The position numbers and the translations under genes were made by a program. From assembly GCF_032118995.1 (NCBI RefSeq), contig NC_092657.1:193391-257390 (forward strand): 64,000 bases of DNA, read 5' to 3'. The DNA is from Asterias amurensis. Lineage: Eukaryota; Echinodermata; Asteroidea; Forcipulatida; Asteriidae. This document shows, in pieces, positions 37,101-47,759 of this stretch (positions are counted from its first letter, which is position 1; every line of letters begins with the position of its first letter). The notes below the pieces were generated by a model that was not told the origin of the DNA, made no database searches, and saw only the letters and a program-made list of their open reading frames with translations.

Positions 37101-40100
37101 AATGCAATACTGATGTGGAAATGAAAGCAGTAAAAGTCTTAACACCTCAAAGCAAGAACAACTACTTCAGACAACAAGACATACCCAGTCTCAAATGGCC
37201 AGGGTTAATACCAGCATGATACAAGCGAACCTAACTGTGACTCCAAACCTTATCAATCCAATCTTAGAAATAGAGTGGTCAGACAAATATTGTGAACAAA
37301 TTCTATTCAATTGAAAGACAAAGGTAAAATAATTGCCATAAAAGAAGTACCAGACACAATAAAACATCTATAACAAGATATATATAAATCATCTAAATTA
37401 TCAAAATTGAAATCACATACACTTATAGTCCGATTTATATTTAACGACAAGTGTCAAGCTGGTATGTACGCCAATCAAATACTTCAAATATTTCCATGTG
37501 AATGCTTTTATATTTCAGAAACTTTGCCATAAATAACCTCAAGTTAACTGATAATGTTGTAGACTATGAGCTGAGTATACTTCTTATATCTATGCTCTAT
37601 GGTCCCATGGGATGGTACAGCCAACGAGATGATGGATCGACTTGGCATCATCCAAGCATAGAGCAAGATCTAACAATGTTAAGAATGTTGGGATAATTTT
37701 AATTGATCTTTAACCTAAAGGCAATGTATGATTAACGATCTAAACTCCCTTAAGACAATTGCACTTAATGTGAATGCATGTCTTATCTCATAATGACAGT
37801 GAGTGATTACCTTTAGCTGTGTATGTCCTTGAGCAAGAAGACAATTTACTGAAATTGCTCCACTGCACCCAGGAGTACAAACAGTGTCTCATGAGATATA
37901 TAAAGGGATATGTGTTATTAAACATCTGAGCGGCTAGACCACATAGCGACATTAGGGAGCAACAGTTCCAGGAAGTTTGTTCATTCAATTCCAAAGAGAC
38001 CTGCGGCCAATTTCACTTAAAGTGCTAGTTATAATTTTATGAGTAGCACCAGTCAAACAAACAACTAACTTGGCTCTTTTTCTGTCTTCGTACACAGTTA
38101 ACTTGTTATGCAATATGTCATGTGTACTTGATAGAAACACAAGTCAAAGCCAAGGACATCAGAAACAATTTGTGCAGTCTTTTCGAGAAGTTTGTTCTCA
38201 ACATGGTGAACATGAAAGAATAAATTGGCCTATCATAATGATGCGTTTTGACATGACATGAAGTCACATGGTTTCCGTAACACAACTTTTGTATTCAACG
38301 AAAAGCGGTATTTTAAGGTCAAAAACATGTTTCTGGTTAGTAGCAGGTTTTCGACCCAGTTCTCGAGGCTGCATTCTAGCCGAAGAAAGTGTTGAAACCA
38401 CAAAGTTTATAAACTAAACAATTCCAACCAGTTGTATAAATATTATACACAGACATCTCGGGTAATTTGTCCCCGGCGTTTGAAGTCCCTCTGCGCGCTA
38501 GATGTAAGTTAAGTCTGGGGTCGATTACTCCTGGGGTCGAGCATAAACAAATAAATAAATTATTCGATTACAAACCGACTCTTCACGAAAAACGTTCACA
38601 AGTCGTTTGCAAGTGCAAGTGGTTACTTCTCTAACACCGATGGATGCCTAGCTATTTTAAGATAAGACTACAAAACATTTTCAGTTTACAAAATATCTTC
38701 TACCAACCTCCGAATCAAACAAGCTAATCATCTTAAACAAATCCTATTGAGATCAGTGGTTAACCAAAAGAAGTCTAGTTCCTAGATAGAAGGATTACAA
38801 ACTAAACCATCTTGCTCATCCCAGAACTAGATCAAAATGGCCGCGACGTGACCTAATCAACTGCCATATTGAGACCTAGATGTAGAGGTGATTCTACCGA
38901 TCCGATGAGCCCCCACTAAGACTTTGCCCATAGCAAAAGCGACTAAACTCATCAGATTTTGCGCTAATTTTGCATTTCCATTGGCTGCCCACTCAAATTA
39001 AGATTTCATGAATTTGACAGTCTGTCCTTTAACGTTTCTTTACGGTGGTGTTTTCCCTTTATATCAACGGAAGCACCTGAGTCACCGACAAGTGTTTAAA
39101 AAAAACATGTGCGAATCCAAAACTGACATTAAATAATATGAAAGTCATTTGCCATTTAGGTTTGCATAAAGCACCACCCTTTGAAGTAATACAAATATTA
39201 CACCGTGAACGTGTCTTTAATTATTGCATGGATCCACAGTAATAAATGGACATGTGGCCAGACTGTTTTATGAAATGAAAAGTTACAGAGCTGCGCCAAT
39301 TTATTCACGTGGTCTTAACCGTTATTTGAAGCGCTTATTACTGAAACGCAATAAAGCTCTGCAGTGCCTATAAGTGGTCACATGGTATGATACAAAAATT
39401 CCAGTGTTAATGTGGTCACGTGGTATGATTAAGTTGTTCAGCGCTATGTGTAGTCACGTGATATTCGAACGTGAATAAAGCTTTCCAATCTCCAGACGTT
39501 CCTGTGTTAGAGCATGGAGCAATCTGGAGGGCGGGTAGGGTAAGTCCTCTTTCCTATTAAGACAAGTGTGCTGCCAACCACAAACCATAAAAGTTGTTTC
39601 TTTAGACTATAAGCGGAAATTTCCTTCTCCCCGAGTGCAATTTATTACCTAAATCTAGAGTGATGGCAAGATTCCATATGCCCCCACCCCTTAAGCTATT
39701 CCCACTATACCAATGTGTCTGCTCCAGGGACATCTTGAACGGGGGGCAATAACTTCCCCACATTAGACCCAGAGTGCTTAATTGTGTGAGGTTGCAAAAC
39801 AGGTAGTCCATTGGGAGTGTCTTGGAATTCGTCCCCTCTGGCGGACTGATGTCAACCTCCTTCAAGTCGTGACCTAAATTCAGTTGTTCTCCTCACCCGG
39901 CCACTGATCTTAGATCTTGGACTGGAAGCCACTGATCTTACATCTTGGACCTGTGAGCAACTGATCTTAGATCTTGGACTGGGAACCTGAACAAACCAAT
40001 GGTGGTGGAACCAGATTTAATCTTCACGATTTTAATCTAAACAAATATTAAAATTAGCTTTCGAGAAAGACTCTACTGTGGTCGAAACGACAGTTCATAA

Positions 40101-43100
40101 TATGTCATTTTGATTTTAACCTTTTTGTTTTGAGGCCAATGTATGAGCACCCTATTCAAAGTTCATTACGTTGCGTAACTGTCCAAACACCTGTCACCGT
40201 AACAAATTGGAACCACCAACACATCAATTAAAAATGTATCCTGCCTGTATCAATTTAAACAACTGTCAAGCCATGGTCAAGCTACATATCAAAGTATATC
40301 GGCCAAATACATAAAGCAGAGAAAGAACATACCGATTTAGTGTTTGATCATGGTTTGAAGTATGGCCACTGTTTGCCCTACATCTTACTAAGAACACTGC
40401 GTAAAATTGTTATAACGATTACTCAAAACAAGAAGAAAGTGTGACCCACAGTCCTCCGTTTATTGTTAATACTGACAAATTCCGAACATTGCCAAGATTT
40501 GTTTGAAATGTCGAGGGAACTGTACGAATCATAGTGTGATATTTGCAAGCAATCATTACAACAATATTATTGGATGAATAATCGTGCTGTGGTATGACTG
40601 TACCTTAAAAGGAACAAGATATAGTCTTTCGTCAAGCCTACTTCACCTAATTATGATGGAGCAACAATTATCTCAAGAAATTGAAAACATCCTGTTGCCT
40701 TTAAACTAGTTGAACTGCGGGGCAGTCCTTTTTCTTCTTCTGCTAGAAAGGGTTGGCGTCTGACTGTGAACTTGTTAAAGGCTAAATGTCGACAAGTCCC
40801 ATACTTTCATTAGATTCCCGCTATACCTAATGCATCCAGTAAGGATTAATAAATAAACCTGTGTCAGTTTCACTTTAGTCATGGTGTTGTTCACCATAAA
40901 GTACAGAGAAAGTATTACAACATTTCAGAATTTGTTGATGAGTTTGTAAGTTTAATTAGAGCCTTTGTGTTGTTTTAAATTCAAGTCAGAATTAACTGAC
41001 CGAGTAGGTTGATTTGGTTGCACGTTTATGACATAAATTCTTAAGTATCTCTGATACCCTTTCCTTAATGGTATAACTATTCATATATTCCTTTCATACT
41101 TAATATAATGACATGACAAAGAGGAATTCAACCCCATTTTAGTTTTTCTTTGTTGGGATTCAGTGTTTGATGGAGAGTCCAAACCACAGTGTGCTTTAGG
41201 TGCTTGGGGGCAACACGCACCGGAGAGTCGCTTCAGAATGCCTGTCAAGATCGGTGCCGGACTTCAACCAAGTCCAGACTTCGATTCTGCCAGACAGACT
41301 TACTTCAATATCTGACACACATAACAAAACGACAAAAACAAGACACGCCAAATTCTTTACCACTTTACCATTTTGAGAGGGACAGAAATTGTACAGAAGA
41401 ATGGATGAAACTATATCGTCTTTCTTTAAAAAAAGAATTGTGAACATTTTCACGAAATATACTCTTTTCTTTCACGAATACCCTTTTCTTTTACGAATAC
41501 CCTTTTCTTTCACGAATACCCTTTTTTTCATGAATGTATGTTTACCTGTTTGAGATTGTTGAAGATGCTTCTTTAAGATGGATAAGTAAACATCGTACAT
41601 TGGGGTCAGTATAAGTAGGCTTAAAGGCGCCTTCAACACCTTGAGGTGTTTAAAAACTTCCATAATATGAAACATGGTAATAATTACCAAATGGTGCTCG
41701 TTTTTCGTAATGGATTAGTTTGTTCCGTTTTTTAAGACATCTTCCTAGCCACTGAACTGGCTTGGGACTATACCCACAACTAAGATAGATTAGCAACCAC
41801 TACTAGAAAGGAAGACACATTCGCCACATTTCCTCTTTTTAAAAACAGCTTTCTGCTTTCAAAATGAGGCACATATTTCACTACGTGGATTTATTCGGCA
41901 TATAATAGCACACGATAGGACAGGGAAGGTCTGGTTTATGACGTAATGAGGTTGGTCATGAGTTACCTAGGATACTGGGTTCTATTGGGCCACATGAACA
42001 AAACATTACGGTATGCGGGCATCAAATAGCAATAACATATTCCGGAAAATGTAGCTTGAATTCTGTTATAATTCCAAGTAAAACTCTGAATAATTGACCC
42101 AACTTTGCGTTATTCGAACATGAACGACCTTTTATACTTTGCTTCAAACGGTCTAACACTATCACTTTTATGAACCATGCCTGAACGCCTACCAATATTA
42201 CTCTTTGACAAACAGACCTTGCAGACATATGTTTTCATATCTTTGTTATTATGCACATCAGTTGCCCGTAAGATCTTTCGATAGTAGACGACTAGACGAC
42301 TATAGATAACACAGTGGTTTCACTTTGGAACCCCGAGCAAGATAAGGCGCCGTGTTTTCATCAATCTGGACCCATCGATCTATACGCCTCGCTACGGTCC
42401 AGTCCAGGCTAACTGTCTTAACAATTACTTGCCTATGGAATAAGGTTCCTGGGTACGTAATAATGACTACATCCGTGGTTTTGGGCAATCATGGGTAGTC
42501 CATCCGACTACCCACCCGTAGGGAGTCTTCCAGTACCGTCCGAGTTTTAATTAAAGTTGCAAGTAATGTTACGATAATATTTAGTGAACAAAATAGAATT
42601 AGCTGTTGCAAACTGCTTACAACCAAAAGACCCACGGACAAAAAATAAATAAATGGCCTGACGTTTCAACATGTACAATATTGCTTCACATAGACGTGTC
42701 AGAAGAATTAGGGAATACCATCATCACCTTAAAATACAAATAATGACAGCTTTTAAATTATTCCCCCACCACCATTCACAAACCCCACTCCCCCACTCTA
42801 TCACCACCACCGATTCGCCGAAACTCTCATCACATTCTAACAATTCCAAACAGTAACCAGATTTCGAATGAAAATTTTAGAGCTACCATATTGACATAAA
42901 TAAAGAAAAACATGACCAAAATTTGATTTGGTTCCAGAACAGTTCCCAATGCTCACATCGTCTGTTTATGGTCTAAGTAGTAATCACATCAGAGTCAATC
43001 TGTCACTATTAACTTCTCGTTGATTAAATTAAAGTAGAAAGTTCACTAATTACAGTTCTGTATAATGATTGATTGTGCACTATTATAAAAGCTGATTGTG

Positions 43101-43732
43101 TCGATAGGATTTGTGCTAAGCCATGATCAGTGAGCCATTACATTGCCTGAATGGACCATTGAGCAATGCAATGAATAAACTACATGAGTTGATTACCTAA
43201 TTGATTGATTGATTGATTGATTGATAGATTGATTGGTCTACTCACCTGTTGGTAAGCTACTTGACATGGTGGGCTGGTCTGTGGTATTCTTCTGCCTCAT
43301 CTCAGATTGGATACAAAGACCGTTGTCTTCAGGAAACAGATCACATTCTAGCATAGATGGCCACGGGAAACAATTCTTCAGCATGATCGGCTCACAGTTC
43401 TGCCGGACTTTTCTGCAGAGTGACCGGCAGGGGTAAATGGGTCGATCCAGACAAACCGGGGAAAACAACGAGCAAAGAAAGAGTTGCGTATCATTGTCAC
43501 AGTTTACAATCAGTAGTGGGATCCAACCTTGAGATTGGTCTTTGACTTCAAAGATGGAGTCGTGATCCAACAGGTTGGGCATTCTCATCTGGTTATAGCC
43601 GATGTTTTGACAGAGAGCTAAATCGCTGGGTATATCCACACATGTGGGTTTAGTAATCCTCCCGGACAGATCCATAGCAAAGCCGCAAGTCATGCCGACA
43701 AAACAGGCAAATAACACGGCCTTCTCAATCAT
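15536..43732 (-). CDS. SFRP: Secreted frizzled-related protein, SFRP1/2/5 group (whole gene)
   Basis: Three exons: 43246-43732, 22574-22666 and 15536-16107, all GT..AG, phase 1 at both junctions, giving 383 residues. Residues 1-19 are a signal peptide. The frizzled cysteine-rich domain spans about 31-141 and the NTR domain about 170-292, followed by a basic tail to 383. SFRPs are secreted and bind Wnt ligands or Frizzled receptors, tuning Wnt signalling; in echinoderm embryos the SFRP1/5 type is linked to anterior neuroectoderm. PNLLDHDS, FLCSLFSPVCLDRPIYPC and FPWPSMLECDLFP place it with SFRP1/2/5, with features of both SFRP1 and SFRP2. Vertebrate members have near 300 residues, so the extra length is mostly the tail. 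Introns are 20.6 kb and 6.5 kb. Sequons at N80, N149 and N283. Confidence 0.93.
16235..16345 (-). repeat. tRNA-derived SINE, minus strand
   Basis: Read on the minus strand, GGTTCGAGTCCTGGTC is a perfect B box, followed by TGTCCTTGTGCAAG and CACCCAGGTGTAAATGGGTA, a core shared with the copy at 37797. The 5' A-box part is not clear. It lies in SFRP intron 2, close to exon 3. Confidence 0.65.
17447..18799. mobile_element. Non-autonomous DNA transposon with TTA target duplication
   Basis: The left end GGGTATGTTCAGACAGCGTA and the right end (reverse complement GGGGTCGTTCACACGCCGTA) form a diverged terminal inverted repeat. TTA flanks both sides (17444-17446 and 18800-18802). Subterminal AACCCGAACCGGTCTAA words recur in both orientations near each end, a common transposase-binding layout. 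A 3-bp TTA duplication with G-rich ends suggests the PIF/Harbinger group. The interior has only short frames and no transposase. Confidence 0.65.
19458..19850. repeat. Complete palindromic MITE
   Basis: It runs from TTTAAAGGAACACGTTGCCT to its inverse (ending GGCAACATGTTCCTTTAAA) and is close to a full palindrome, with the centre at about 19640-19675 around AGAGTCAAAAACTTGACTCT. Related copies lie at 5683 and 4290. Frames inside are artefacts of the palindrome. Confidence 0.85.
20153..21199. repeat. Minisatellite, about 20 copies of a 52-bp unit
   Basis: The unit contains TATCAACAGACAACCTCCAT then CTCAAGATTGGCAAGCGTGT and ACTACTACAAGC. Copies differ at a few fixed places (ATTGG or CTTGG, CGTG or CATG, CTCCAT or CTCTAT, TATC or TACC). 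52 is not a multiple of three and the unit has no stop in any forward frame, so all three forward frames stay open for about 1 kb. This is not evidence of coding. It sits in SFRP intron 2. Confidence 0.95.
22574..22666 (-). CDS. SFRP: SFRP exon 2: start of the NTR domain
   Basis: A 93-base exon between CAAAAG and GTAAGT, in phase 1 at both ends. It encodes residues 163-193: a linker then FTQCHEDATSSSIVEYFCNA, which aligns with the CPPCDNELKSEAIIEHLCAS segment of SFRP1. Cysteines at 175 and 189 are conserved; the first cysteine of the usual CxxC pair is replaced by phenylalanine 172. Its small size matches the short middle exon of vertebrate SFRP genes. Confidence 0.9.
23411..23519. repeat. 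Hairpin with AGGTGGCAGCAGACTTACC arms
   Basis: The word AGGTGGCAGCAGACTTACCT and the following GGTAAATGTCCATT are repeated in reverse complement (AATGGATTTACC, then GTAAGTCTGCTGCCACCT), separated by about 35 bases. It is probably a small MITE. The AGGTGGCAG core resembles part of the vertebrate CTCF motif. Confidence 0.6.
23948..24097. repeat. Interspersed repeat, copy 1 (ATTGGCCGCCATCT family)
   Basis: It shares ATTGGCCGCCATCT, GGCTATCATTGGCTGAGAG-like and GCGCAGCGCGCGTACACGCG words with 31202-31355 in the same order. The ends have inverted pieces (GCCGCCATCTTTGAT and ATCAAAGATGGCAG), suggesting a short terminal inverted repeat. Confidence 0.65.
25061..25087. repeat. Poly(A) run followed by (TA)n
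   Basis: About 20 A followed by TATATATAT. It may be a retroelement tail or a simple repeat; no element body is recognised upstream. Confidence 0.6.
25581..25997 (-). CDS. Two unexplained exon-like blocks nested in SFRP intron 1
   Basis: Block A, 25864-25997, follows a GTGGCAG acceptor and encodes QSHNINDTHLYWNVSGSNSW and about 25 more residues. Block B, 25581-25788, follows TTTGTTAG and encodes NVSVAVNSCEVHVNKEWDTV and about 48 more, ending at a strong GTAAGT donor. The phases fit: A enters in phase 2 and leaves in phase 1 by a weak GTAAAA donor, B enters in phase 1 and leaves in phase 2. The joined 113 residues hold five N-glycosylation sequons and alternating hydrophobic patterns like an extracellular beta-sandwich. 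I do not recognise the family. Partner exons were not found, so this may be a nested gene fragment, a pseudogene or chance. Confidence 0.3.
26078..26244. repeat. MITE with TTTAAAGGGGCA ends
   Basis: It starts TTTAAAGGGGCAATGTCATC and ends in the inverse, TGCCCCTTTAAA. Similarity continues for about 30 bp into each arm (GTCATCATGATT against GTCGTCGTGACC). About 167 bp, no coding frame. Confidence 0.65.
28220..28502. repeat. Degenerate repeat of about 100 bp, three copies
   Basis: Words such as CTAATCCGTTGGTTTAGATC, AACCAAATATCCTCTAGTTA and AACCACGG recur in order about every 100 bases with much divergence. Rich in GGTTAA and its inverse. Non-coding. Confidence 0.5.
28917..29493. repeat. Minisatellite, about 20 copies of a 29-bp unit
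   Basis: The unit is GTTTGCAACATCGATTCATT then GGTTAAGAG. Variants are CGAGTCATT (three copies) and GCGATATCGATT (three copies, one with AATTGG at the array end). Each unit contains ATTGG, an inverted CCAAT word. The array lies in SFRP intron 1. Confidence 0.95.
31202..31355. repeat. Interspersed repeat, copy 2 (ATTGGCCGCCATCT family)
   Basis: Same word order as 23948-24097: ATTGGCCGCCATCTGTGACG, GCTATCATTGGCTGAGAGTG, GCGCAGCGCGTACACGCGTG and a final ATGGCGGTCA. About 150 bp. Confidence 0.65.
31515..31678. repeat. Palindromic MITE with GGACTAGTCCTAA core
   Basis: The ends GGTGGATTTCACAAAGAGTT and AACTCTTTGTGAAATCGACA are inverse. The interior is a ladder of TAGGACTAGTCCTA-type palindromes. 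Elements of this style are frequent in marine deuterostome genomes. Confidence 0.75.
31899..32283. repeat. MITE copy C (AAAGGCAGTGGACACTATTGG family)
   Basis: The most complete copy in the window: the left end is TTAAAGGCCGTGGACACTAT and the right end CCAATAGTGTCCACTGCCTT then TAA. The middle has an internal palindrome (GATTTCGAGACCTCAGATTT against AACTTGAGGTCTCAAAATCA). 385 bp, non-coding. Confidence 0.85.
32701..32768. repeat. Two-copy 37-bp tandem repeat
   Basis: GTAGCCCCGGAGGGACATCA and the following CAAATCGCATACATACG recur once with three differences. Confidence 0.8.
37797..37900 (+). repeat. SINE fragment related to the one at 16235
   Basis: It contains TGTATGTCCTTGAGCAAGAA and CACCCAGGAGTACAAA, the same core order as the minus-strand SINE at 16235. 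The tRNA-like head is not recognisable. Confidence 0.5.
39306..39460. promoter_or_regulatory. Cluster of E-box words in a 38-bp tandem repeat
   Basis: CACGTG occurs at 39306, 39417 and 39455, and CACATG at 39379. The last three lie in a repeat of about 38 bp with GTGGTCACGTGGTATGATT. It lies in SFRP intron 1. CACGTG is bound by bHLH proteins such as Myc/Max and USF; any function here is untested. Confidence 0.35.
39902..39990. repeat. Three-copy repeat of about 30 bp
   Basis: The unit ACTGATCTTAGATCTTGGAC followed by a short variable piece occurs three times. Confidence 0.8.
41456..41531. repeat. Three to four copies of a 23-bp pyrimidine-rich repeat
   Basis: The unit CTTTTCTTTCACGAATACC is repeated head to tail with small changes. 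Confidence 0.8.
43197..43232. repeat. (TTGA)n microsatellite next to the SFRP exon 1 donor
   Basis: About nine TTGA/GATT units, one with GATAG, ending about 13 bases from the exon 1 splice donor (GT at 43245-43244, minus strand). On the transcript this is a (CAAT)n run soon after the 5' splice site. Confidence 0.9.
43246..43732 (-). CDS. SFRP: SFRP exon 1: signal peptide and frizzled cysteine-rich domain
   Basis: It starts at the first ATG of the open frame, giving MIEKAVLFACFVGMTCGFA, a normal signal peptide. The frizzled domain has cysteines at 31, 41, 78, 87, 94, 102, 106, 113, 130 and 140, the ten expected, plus an eleventh at 121 (LKNCFPWP) where relatives have FGF or FGFY. The exon ends ...SSSLPTG with a GTGAGT donor in phase 1. 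Single-exon coding of the whole domain matches vertebrate SFRP genes. Confidence 0.95.
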
Positions 43733-46172
43733 GATGACGACGGTGAGTTGTAAACCTTCTCGGTGTCTGAGTTCAACTCGGTATGCTATCCCTCTGAAGC
43801 AGCAGTAGTAGCAAGGGCTACTAAACCCCGGCCTGGTCCTTTATTCGCAGGTAACACACACACAAAACACCCCAGAACAAACACCTAGTTATTTACTCGT
43901 TCGTGTTCGTGGTACTGGGGTTCGTGTGACAGTACTATTATTCACCGTGTTCATACACGATCTGAGAAGCAGCCAGTCGGTCAATATTATAAATGAATCA
44001 TTTGCTCAATGTATGTCAAGTCGCCACTCTACACAGTTTGTCCAACAATCCGAATAATATACAAGACGATATAGATCAACGAATCTATATAAAAATTGTC
44101 AATTCTACGCAGCAGTGTATACATACAGTACAGCGTCTATGGAACCAGCAAACGACGTTCACAGTCTGCAGTGACTCAACTGCCGTACAAGTCGTCTACT
44201 GTTGAAACCAGAATAAAGTCGTGTTTTAGTACCAGACGAAGCTTGTTTTTCCACTCACAGTCTGCTTAATAACACCACAGGAGGGCGTATAGAGGGGACA
44301 TCGCTGAACATTGTCTGACAACACCGGAGTAAAAAGACACTATAAGATTTGCCAACCCACATTATTTGCTAATGATGTATTATTTATGCCAGTCAGATCG
44401 TGGCAGAGAAGACACTCCATTTTAAAAGGGGGGATTTTTCAGATACGTTGTTACACGTCCATTATTTCTTCAATCTTTGTGATGTATCACACTCTTTCAA
44501 GATTATATTATAAATAATAAAAGAGTCGCTCAATTTTTTTCCAAAGTTTATTGAAAACAATGCCTTTTAAAATTCTCAATAGTCTTACGTTCTAAGGTTA
44601 TACCCTATTTTAAATGGTACGGTCTAAAATCAGAACTTTTGAGCGCAAAGCCTCACGTGTCAATCAATAATGGTTCCCGCCTCTTTGTGAATGTTCTCCC
44701 ATTGTAGCGGAACCAGTCTAGTGTGAATCTGAAGGCTGCTGTAGCAGAGCTAATGTTTTTATCTTTCTATACAGCGATTACTGTAAAGTGAAAGTTACAA
44801 TGTTGGTGTATTCTTTAGGGTTGTTCTCACGTCGTTTTAAAGACGATTCGGATGATTTAACTGGATCAATAACTGAGCTGTAATACTGGGTTTGATTAGT
44901 CAGTTAATTCTCTTTATTTAGAGTTTCCATAAAGCCGTGGTGGGTCGATTTATTGAGTTTAATCGGGATTAACAAAATGTTGAACTTTCAAAACTATAAA
45001 GTGCAAATGCATTGTTTGTACGATACTCCAATTTGGTTAAACTGATAAACAAGTACGAGCGGTAAGGTGTTAACTCAACATGAGAACATGACGATTATTC
45101 CGCACCACTTGCTGTGTAATAAAATAACCCGTCAAAATCGGTCGGGGGAAAAAAAATAGGAAAAAACATTCTAATCACGCTTTGTTTGGGGAATTTCCTG
45201 CCCACTTACGTTTTAGCATGGAGGTAGACTGATTCTTAAGCGGTCCCCCATATAACATCCAGGGAAAGGGATTACCTCTAAACTTCACTTTGCCATTCTA
45301 CAGAGGAAGGGATCACCACTCAACTGAAAGCAAAAATAACGGAATTTTCTGGCCTTTCGAGTTGACGTTTCGGTGTACCGAGTTCATGGTAGTCATCAGA
45401 GTAATTTGAATTGGCAGATAAGATAATTGGCAAGCAATTAGTGTAATCGTGTACAAATGACTGCTCTTTCGAACTAGGGGCAGGGGTTGAGGTGTTTGTG
45501 GGCCCCCTGTTTCCTTGAGTTTTTTCAGATGTGAGTTCACTAACCCTTAAGACATAGAGCATGAATATGGTTTGGCTGATTACCAAACTATATGACTAGG
45601 TATATAATACCATCAGGGCTATTGGTTTTTGTAAAAATTAAAGTAATATTTCAAACTTTTCATATTTTTCACAACCATCTTAAAACAAGACACACCATTA
45701 GTATACAATAAAACACCTACAAGTTCTTTGAATAAGGCTTCCCAGTCCCAAACCACAAACCCCTTAAGCCTAATATGGTCATGAAAATGTGAAATAAACT
45801 TGACAAATATGAGCAATTTAACACTGCAGTAGGCCAATAATATGTAAAGTCATCAAACAGACGAAATTTAAAATATACTTGAAGGGTCGTTGGTGCAAGA
45901 CTTCTCAATACATAACGAAGATGAATGGATGCCGAAATTGCCCATGACAGAACAGTCTCTGTACATTCCTATTGAGAAACCCAACCCTCATTGAATGAAC
46001 GCCAAGATCGTTCAAGTTTCACCCAATCCGGAACTAAGCATTCAAACCAAGCCTATAGCAACCCTCCTTCAGACATTGTAACAAACACCCAACTAATGTT
46101 TGCGACCCAGATTTGCTGAGAACAACTCAAGAATAAGAAAAATCTCTTGGGACGAAATCCAAACCGATCGTT

Positions 46173-46278
46173 TATATAAAACCCAGTTCCCCGAGGATCA
46201 CCGGGTTTGACCGTGCACTGGCCTTTATTTCCTGCCGAAGAATGGTTCGCATTTCTCGGCGGCGTTCGGTGTCGTCAG
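46173..46278 (+). promoter_or_regulatory. Possible core promoter with a tiny first exon
   Basis: TATATAAA at 46173-46180 is followed by a GC-richer stretch and, 62 bases on, by AAGAATGG, a fair start context. The frame reads MVRISRRRSVSS and ends at CAG/GTGTGG (46278/46279), a plausible donor. No downstream exon was recognised, so this could be chance. Confidence 0.2.
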
Positions 46279-47759
46279 GTGTGGTGCATTGGACGTGACA
46301 GGGTGCTTGAGTTACACAGGGCCGCAGTTTGTTGGAAGAAAAGTGGATTATAAAGGTTCGACTAGTCTTACTATTGGACTGGAATTACAGGGGAAAAAAC
46401 GAAGAGAGCACACAAAAATAGTTGAAAACATCGACAACCAAAGAAGAACCAGGAAAGCACAATGTGCCAACATTTTCATCTGTCCAACTTCCTTTTCAAG
46501 ATAAAAAAACAAAGTGTCATGGTGAAGGCTGTGCTAACACAACAAAACTACAAGGTAAAATAACAGAACATTTTAATGGTTCTTCCTTGAACATGATAAG
46601 TAATAATAGTCAGGCAGCTTATGACCATATTTGAGATGGATGTGGACGTTCCGGACAAAAGCACCAAATTTTGTCCACGTGATCCTTAATACCTAAGCTT
46701 TGCATTTTTGATAGGAACCACCTCACCAAGACGTATTATGGCGGCCATCTTGGATTTCCAAGATGGCCGCCATTTAAAAACCTGTTTTTGCCAGTATCTC
46801 ACCTCCTGAGTCACCTAGGATCACAATTATGGTGTCTAGATATACATTTCCATGGTCAAGGAATACATCTTCACCACTTAGCAAAGCAACAGTGCTTTAT
46901 TTCCTTTGTATGGCGGCCATCTTGGATTTTTAAGATGGTAACCATATGAAAAACCCATATTTGCCGGTATCTCGCCTCCTAAGTCACATGGAATCACAAA
47001 TAGTGTGTCCAAATATATATTTCCATGGTCAATGGATCCAACTGTACCACTCAGAAGAGCAGCAGTGCCTTCTTTCTTTTATATAGCGGTCATCTTGGGT
47101 TTTCAAGATGGCCGCCATATGAAGAAAACACATATTTTATCAATATCTCACCTTCTAAATCACTTATAATCACAATTATGGTGAACAAATATACATTTTC
47201 ATGGTCAAGGAATCTAACTGTACCACTCAGAAGAGCAGCAGTGCCTTCTTTGTTTTGGATGGTGGCCATCTTGGGTTTTCAAGATTAACGTCATGTGAAG
47301 AAAACCCATATTTTTTATCAATATCACACCTAAATCACTTATAATCACAATTACAATTATGGTGACCAAATAATATACATTTTCATGGTCAAGGAATCCA
47401 ACTGTACCATTTAGAAGAGCAGTGCTTTCTTTCTTTTATGTAGTGGCCATCTTGGGTTTTCAAGATGGCCGTCATAAGAAGACAAAAACGTATTTGCCAA
47501 TATATCACCTTTAAGCCACTTAGAGTCACAATAATGGCTTCTTAATATATATTGTTATGGTCAAGGAGTGCAACTGTACCACTTGGCAAAGCAGGCCATC
47601 GATCACTTTCAATATTGCTGCCAAGTATAAACCCATTCAATATCTCACCTCCTTCGTTCGTTGATCTGGATCACAAATTTGATATTTGACAACTTGGGTC
47701 ATACCCCACCTAGTACAACTGCAAAAGGTTAAATTTCATAGCACACTGGTCCAGACGTG

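Larger units (their letters stand above)
22667..43245 (-). other. SFRP intron 1
   Basis: This 20.6-kb intron carries tandem arrays, MITEs, SINE pieces and two unexplained exon-like blocks, listed separately. The segments 24110-25560, 26260-28210, 29500-31190, 32780-37790 and 40000-41450 are AT-rich and show no feature I can defend. Confidence 0.85.

Noticed and set aside
45320..45586. Intact hammerhead ribozyme
   Set aside because: CTGATGA and GAAAC words are present, but stem II next to them cannot close in the canonical way; listed only as a possible decayed trace.
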